From Rubrobacter sp. (GTDB lineage: Bacteria; Actinomycetota; Rubrobacteria; Rubrobacterales; Rubrobacteraceae): a DNA stretch of 8,002 bases. Position numbers and translations under genes: made by a program. Positions within the stretch are counted from its first letter, which is position 1. Each line of letters starts with the position of its first letter. The stretch spans positions 1 to 8,002 of the forward strand of contig JAFAPF010000538.1 in the NCBI GenBank assembly GCA_019247245.1, in the 5' to 3' direction. Positions 6,193-8,002 of this stretch are shown piece after piece. The notes beneath the pieces are model-generated. The model ran no database searches, was not told the DNA's origin, and saw nothing but the letters and a program-made list of their open reading frames with translations.

Positions 6193-6474
6193 TCAGGCCG
6201 TAGCCTCCAGCGAATCTTCGGCAGTCATCTCGATGACATTCGCAACGCTCTTGCCGCGGGACTTCGTGAAGTTCACTCGACCCGAGACCTTGGCGAAAAG
6301 CGTATCATCGGAACCCCTGCCGATGTTTAACCCCGGGTAGACCTTGGTGCCACGCTGACGAACGACGATGCTCCCAGCCGAGACCAACTGGCCACCGTAT
6401 ACTTTCACGCCAAGCCGCTTACTTGCTGAATCTCGTCCGTTCCTCGATGAGCCCCCGCCTTTTTTGTGAGCCAT
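6193..6474 (-). CDS. rpmA: 50S ribosomal protein L27
   Basis: L27 sits near the peptidyl transferase centre, its flexible N-terminus reaching tRNA in the A and P sites. The product has 93 aa. It starts [16 protein letters not shown], followed by [35 protein letters not shown] and a C-terminal VNF strand, all family hallmarks. The N-terminus begins directly with AHKKGGG, so there is no cleavable extension of the Firmicutes Prp type. GGAGG (complement of 6484-6488) lies 9 nt before the ATG, inside the rplU frame. The first 56 nt are also read as the C-terminus of L21. Confidence 0.97.
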   Translation of the reverse strand: MAHKKGGGSSRNGRDSASKRLGVKVYGGQLVSAGSIVVRQRGTKVYPGLNIGRGSDDTLFAKVSGRVNFTKSRGKSVANVIEMTAEDSLEATA

Positions 6475-6766
6475 TTCCTAAAACCTCCAGTAGCTTGATC
6501 CGGGTCTGTGCTTGGCGATGACCGGTCTTTTTTCTGTGATTTTTCTTGGGTTTATATTTATATACGTAAATCTTCTGGCCTTTGAGCTGCTCGAGTATCT
6601 CTACCCTTGCCGCCCCGGTAGAGAGGTCAAGGTCGTTCCCGTCGGCAACCAACTTAACCGGCAACTCCACCGAGTCTCCAACCTCGCCAGGAAGGCGATC
6701 CACGACCAGCTCCTCGTTTTTACCAGCACGGTACTGCTTACCGCCTACTTCTATTACCGCAAACAT
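6419..6766 (-). CDS. rplU: 50S ribosomal protein L21, with C-terminal extension overlapping rpmA
   Basis: L21 binds 23S rRNA (domain I region) with L20. The start [14 protein letters not shown] and the block [27 protein letters not shown] are diagnostic. The family usually ends near this point (about 100 aa), but here the frame continues as a basic tail of about 18 residues, for 115 aa in all. It ends at TAA 6419-6421, so the last 56 nt lie inside rpmA in another frame. The start ATG at 6766 has GGGAG (complement of 6774-6778) 7 nt upstream. It is the first gene of the operon. Confidence 0.94.
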   Translation of the reverse strand: MFAVIEVGGKQYRAGKNEELVVDRLPGEVGDSVELPVKLVADGNDLDLSTGAARVEILEQLKGQKIYVYKYKPKKNHRKKTGHRQAQTRIKLLEVLGNGSQKRRGLIEERTRFSK

Positions 6767-6791
6767 ACGAAAGCTCCCTATCGCTTAGCAA

Positions 6792-6847
6792 ACTCAATTG
6801 CACGTTCGAGAAAGTGTCAACGTGCCGCGACCTTAGTGTTTAGTATA
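6792..6847 (-). promoter_or_regulatory. Possible promoter region of the rplU operon
   Basis: Two incomplete candidates lie in the 120-bp gap. One is a TATACT -10-like hexamer (complement of 6842-6847) without a good -35. The other is a perfect TTGACA (complement of 6815-6820) with only a poor -10 (TTGAGT) 17 bp away. Upstream, CGTTG/CAACG (6850-6866) forms a 5-bp inverted repeat with a C/G-rich loop. A promoter is expected here, but which element is used cannot be decided. Confidence 0.35.
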
Positions 6848-6886
6848 CCCGTTGAACCCCCCAACGACCAGCGACGGTCCTTTTAA

Positions 6887-7642
6887 TCACGAACGCTTTG
6901 ACGAGCGTGCTACTGCCGCCAAGTTCCGCCCTGTCTCCGGCCCCTGCTTACGGTGCGAGAAGAACAGGTCTGGTCTACACCCTGTGCAGAGTCCCAAGTC
7001 GTATACTTCCTCGACTCCTACCTCCTCAAGATTTCTTCGGATTGCCACCGGCAGCGAGAGGTATCGGCCTTCCACCACCTCCGACCCGAACCTCTCTGCA
7101 AACCTGCTGGCCAGCTCCTTGGAGACCTCGTAACAGCATCCCTGAATACAGGGTCCGATGTAGGCTCGTACGCTGCCCTCGCTCATCTCTCGGACAGTTT
7201 TACCGGTGATCTCCGCCAAGGTGCCACGCCACCCGGAATGCACCATACCTACATCCTTATCTCCGATGAGCGCTACCGGGACGCAGTCGGCGACAGCAAC
7301 CACCAATGAGAAGCCCTCTTCGTCCGTTATCAGAGCGTCGGCCGATTCAGCGAATCCAGCCTCGCTCACCCTAGCAACCCCGTCCCCGGCAACTTGACGC
7401 ACCCAAGCCGATGGGCGGCCATCCATCGCACTACGTATACGGGCCAGGTTTTCGGTGACAGCGTCAGGCTCATCACCAACCTTGGTGGAGATGTTCAAGG
7501 AGTCGAACGGAGGTTCAGAGACGCCACCCTTGCGAGTGAAGAACCACACCTGGGCTTCCACAGGCTCAGGCTCCGGCGCTACGTACACTACGCTACGAGT
7601 AGAGTTCTCTGTCCAAGCCTCGCTTTGTACCTGTTTGTTCAT
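6887..7642 (-). CDS. pgeF: PgeF/YfiH-family (laccase-domain) protein with altered zinc site
   Basis: The family comprises multicopper-oxidase-like or purine-nucleoside-processing enzymes; PgeF is also linked to peptidoglycan precursor editing. The start is ATG at 7642, with GGAG (complement of 7653-7656) 10 nt upstream, giving 251 aa. Motifs seen: FFTRKGGVSEPPFDSLN (35-50), VGDEP (55-59), VRQVAG (81-86), ADCVPV (118-123), VHSGWRGT (134-141), IGPCI (162-166) and FFSHR (227-231). The family zinc site normally uses His of QVHG, Cys of ADC and His of HxGWRG. Here Cys120 and His135 are present, but the first ligand is Ala85 (codon GCC at 7388-7390). The rest of the fold is intact, so this is a diverged or inactive member, or one with a relocated ligand. 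It lies upstream of rplU with its own probable promoter. Confidence 0.92.
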   Translation of the reverse strand: MNKQVQSEAWTENSTRSVVYVAPEPEPVEAQVWFFTRKGGVSEPPFDSLNISTKVGDEPDAVTENLARIRSAMDGRPSAWVRQVAGDGVARVSEAGFAESADALITDEEGFSLVVAVADCVPVALIGDKDVGMVHSGWRGTLAEITGKTVREMSEGSVRAYIGPCIQGCCYEVSKELASRFAERFGSEVVEGRYLSLPVAIRRNLEEVGVEEVYDLGLCTGCRPDLFFSHRKQGPETGRNLAAVARSSKRS

Positions 7643-7669
7643 ATCAACTTTTCTCCTTGTTTCACTGCT

Positions 7670-7697
7670 CGTATACGATTGTGCGCTTACGACGCAA
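7670..7697 (-). promoter_or_regulatory. Possible pgeF promoter with palindromic -10 region
   Basis: TTGCGT (complement of 7692-7697) and TATACG (complement of 7670-7675) are 16 bp apart on the minus strand, about 28 bp upstream of the pgeF start. The -10 lies inside a perfect 10-bp palindrome, TCGTATACGA (7669-7678), that could be a regulator site. Confidence 0.35.
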
Positions 7698-7741
7698 AAG
7701 GTTCTCACCCGCTATTCAAGAAGGAGACATATAGGCAGGTC

Positions 7742-7756
7742 GAGGTTCTAAACCTC
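7742..7756 (-). terminator. Short hairpin at the 3' end of the Rieske gene
   Basis: GAGGTT / AACCTC, a 6-bp stem with a 3-nt loop, starts at the last base of the stop codon. No U tract follows on the minus strand, so termination is only possible. In the plus direction a TTTTT run lies about 8 nt beyond the stem. Confidence 0.3.
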
Positions 7757-8002
7757 TAAGGAGCTTTTTCTGATGTTTCCCTCTCGAGTATAGGCCTTGT
7801 ATAAAGGCGTACGTCATCAGAAGTGAGACAACGCCCAGTAGCCAAATCGAACTGCCAGCCGTGTACCATGCAGGTTAGTACGCCTTCTTCTTCTTCTCCA
7901 AAGCGTGTCAGATCGGCCTTCAGGTGGGGACAGTTTCGCTGGACTATGAAACCGGCGCACTCCCAAAGTTGTCGTACTGGCGCCGATTGTGCATAGTAAG
8001 AT
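7756..8002 (-). CDS. Rieske [2Fe-2S] domain protein, C-terminal part, runs off the right edge
   Basis: The 81 visible residues contain a complete Rieske cluster site: Cys24-Pro-His26, then 17 residues, then Cys44-Met-Val-His47. GWQFDLATGRCLTSDD follows, so the four ligands (two Cys, two His) are present. The CPHLKADLTRFG...GVLTCMVHGWQFDLATGRCLTS pattern resembles the C-terminal Rieske module of actinobacterial proteins such as mycobacterial Rv3818 (NamH, UDP-MurNAc hydroxylase type). This comparison is from memory and the N-terminal part is missing, so the substrate is unknown. The protein ends with a charged tail at TAG 7756-7758. If the NamH comparison holds, adjacency to pgeF, a peptidoglycan precursor editing family, would be suggestive. 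Confidence 0.85.
   Translation of the reverse strand, partial: SYYAQSAPVRQLWECAGFIVQRNCPHLKADLTRFGEEEEGVLTCMVHGWQFDLATGRCLTSDDVRLYTRPILERETSEKAP

Noticed and set aside
7643..7708. Upstream extension of pgeF to 7708 (22 extra residues)
   Set aside because: The ribosome binding site AAGGAG lies inside this stretch and points to ATG 7642; the extension also covers the probable promoter.
1..8002. CRISPR arrays, insertion sequences, rRNA genes, toxin-antitoxin pairs
   Set aside because: No regularly spaced repeats, transposase motifs, terminal inverted repeats or rRNA sequence seen in a read of both strands.

Overview
The window is a conserved bacterial housekeeping segment interrupted by one gene-poor stretch. 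It probably comes from a deep-branching actinobacterium (Rubrobacteria-like). The evidence is the holA / rpsT / lepA neighbourhood, a C-terminal Rieske domain like that of the actinobacterial UDP-MurNAc hydroxylase-type proteins, and frequent GTG/TTG starts. The phylum is an inference; no 16S rRNA or other decisive marker is present.

Left end (1-1955): lepA, the elongation factor 4 GTPase, reads leftward off the window edge. rpsT (ribosomal protein S20) is divergent from it, and holA (DNA polymerase III delta subunit) runs convergently towards rpsT.

Middle (1956-3696): about 1.7 kb, visibly more AT-rich and gene-poor, lying between holA and the 3' side of a tRNA-Ala gene. It holds a 42-codon N-terminal remnant of a membrane protein behind a good ribosome binding site, a possible 59-aa protein on the opposite strand, and a convincing but unrecognised 70-aa helical protein with an excellent ribosome binding site, an upstream palindrome and a 3' hairpin. 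The rest looks like decayed intergenic DNA. It could be an old integration or deletion scar beside the tRNA, but no attachment repeat was found.

Right part (3697-7642, all minus strand): tRNA-Ala(GGC) has its own near-consensus promoter, separated by a hairpin from a compact operon rplU-rpmA-obgE-nadD-rsfS (L21, L27, ribosome-assembly GTPase Obg, NAD synthesis enzyme NadD, ribosome silencing factor). The operon links ribosome biogenesis, NAD supply and translation silencing. Its genes overlap or nearly abut: rplU/rpmA by 56 nt, and nadD/rsfS by an ATGA junction. Upstream lies a PgeF/YfiH-family gene whose first zinc-ligand His is replaced by Ala. At the right edge is the C-terminal part of a Rieske [2Fe-2S] protein.

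Most of the window is ordinary core genome. The unusual points are the PgeF zinc-site change, the rplU/rpmA overlap, and the small genes and structures in the gene-poor interval. I did not find a clear novel multi-gene system.
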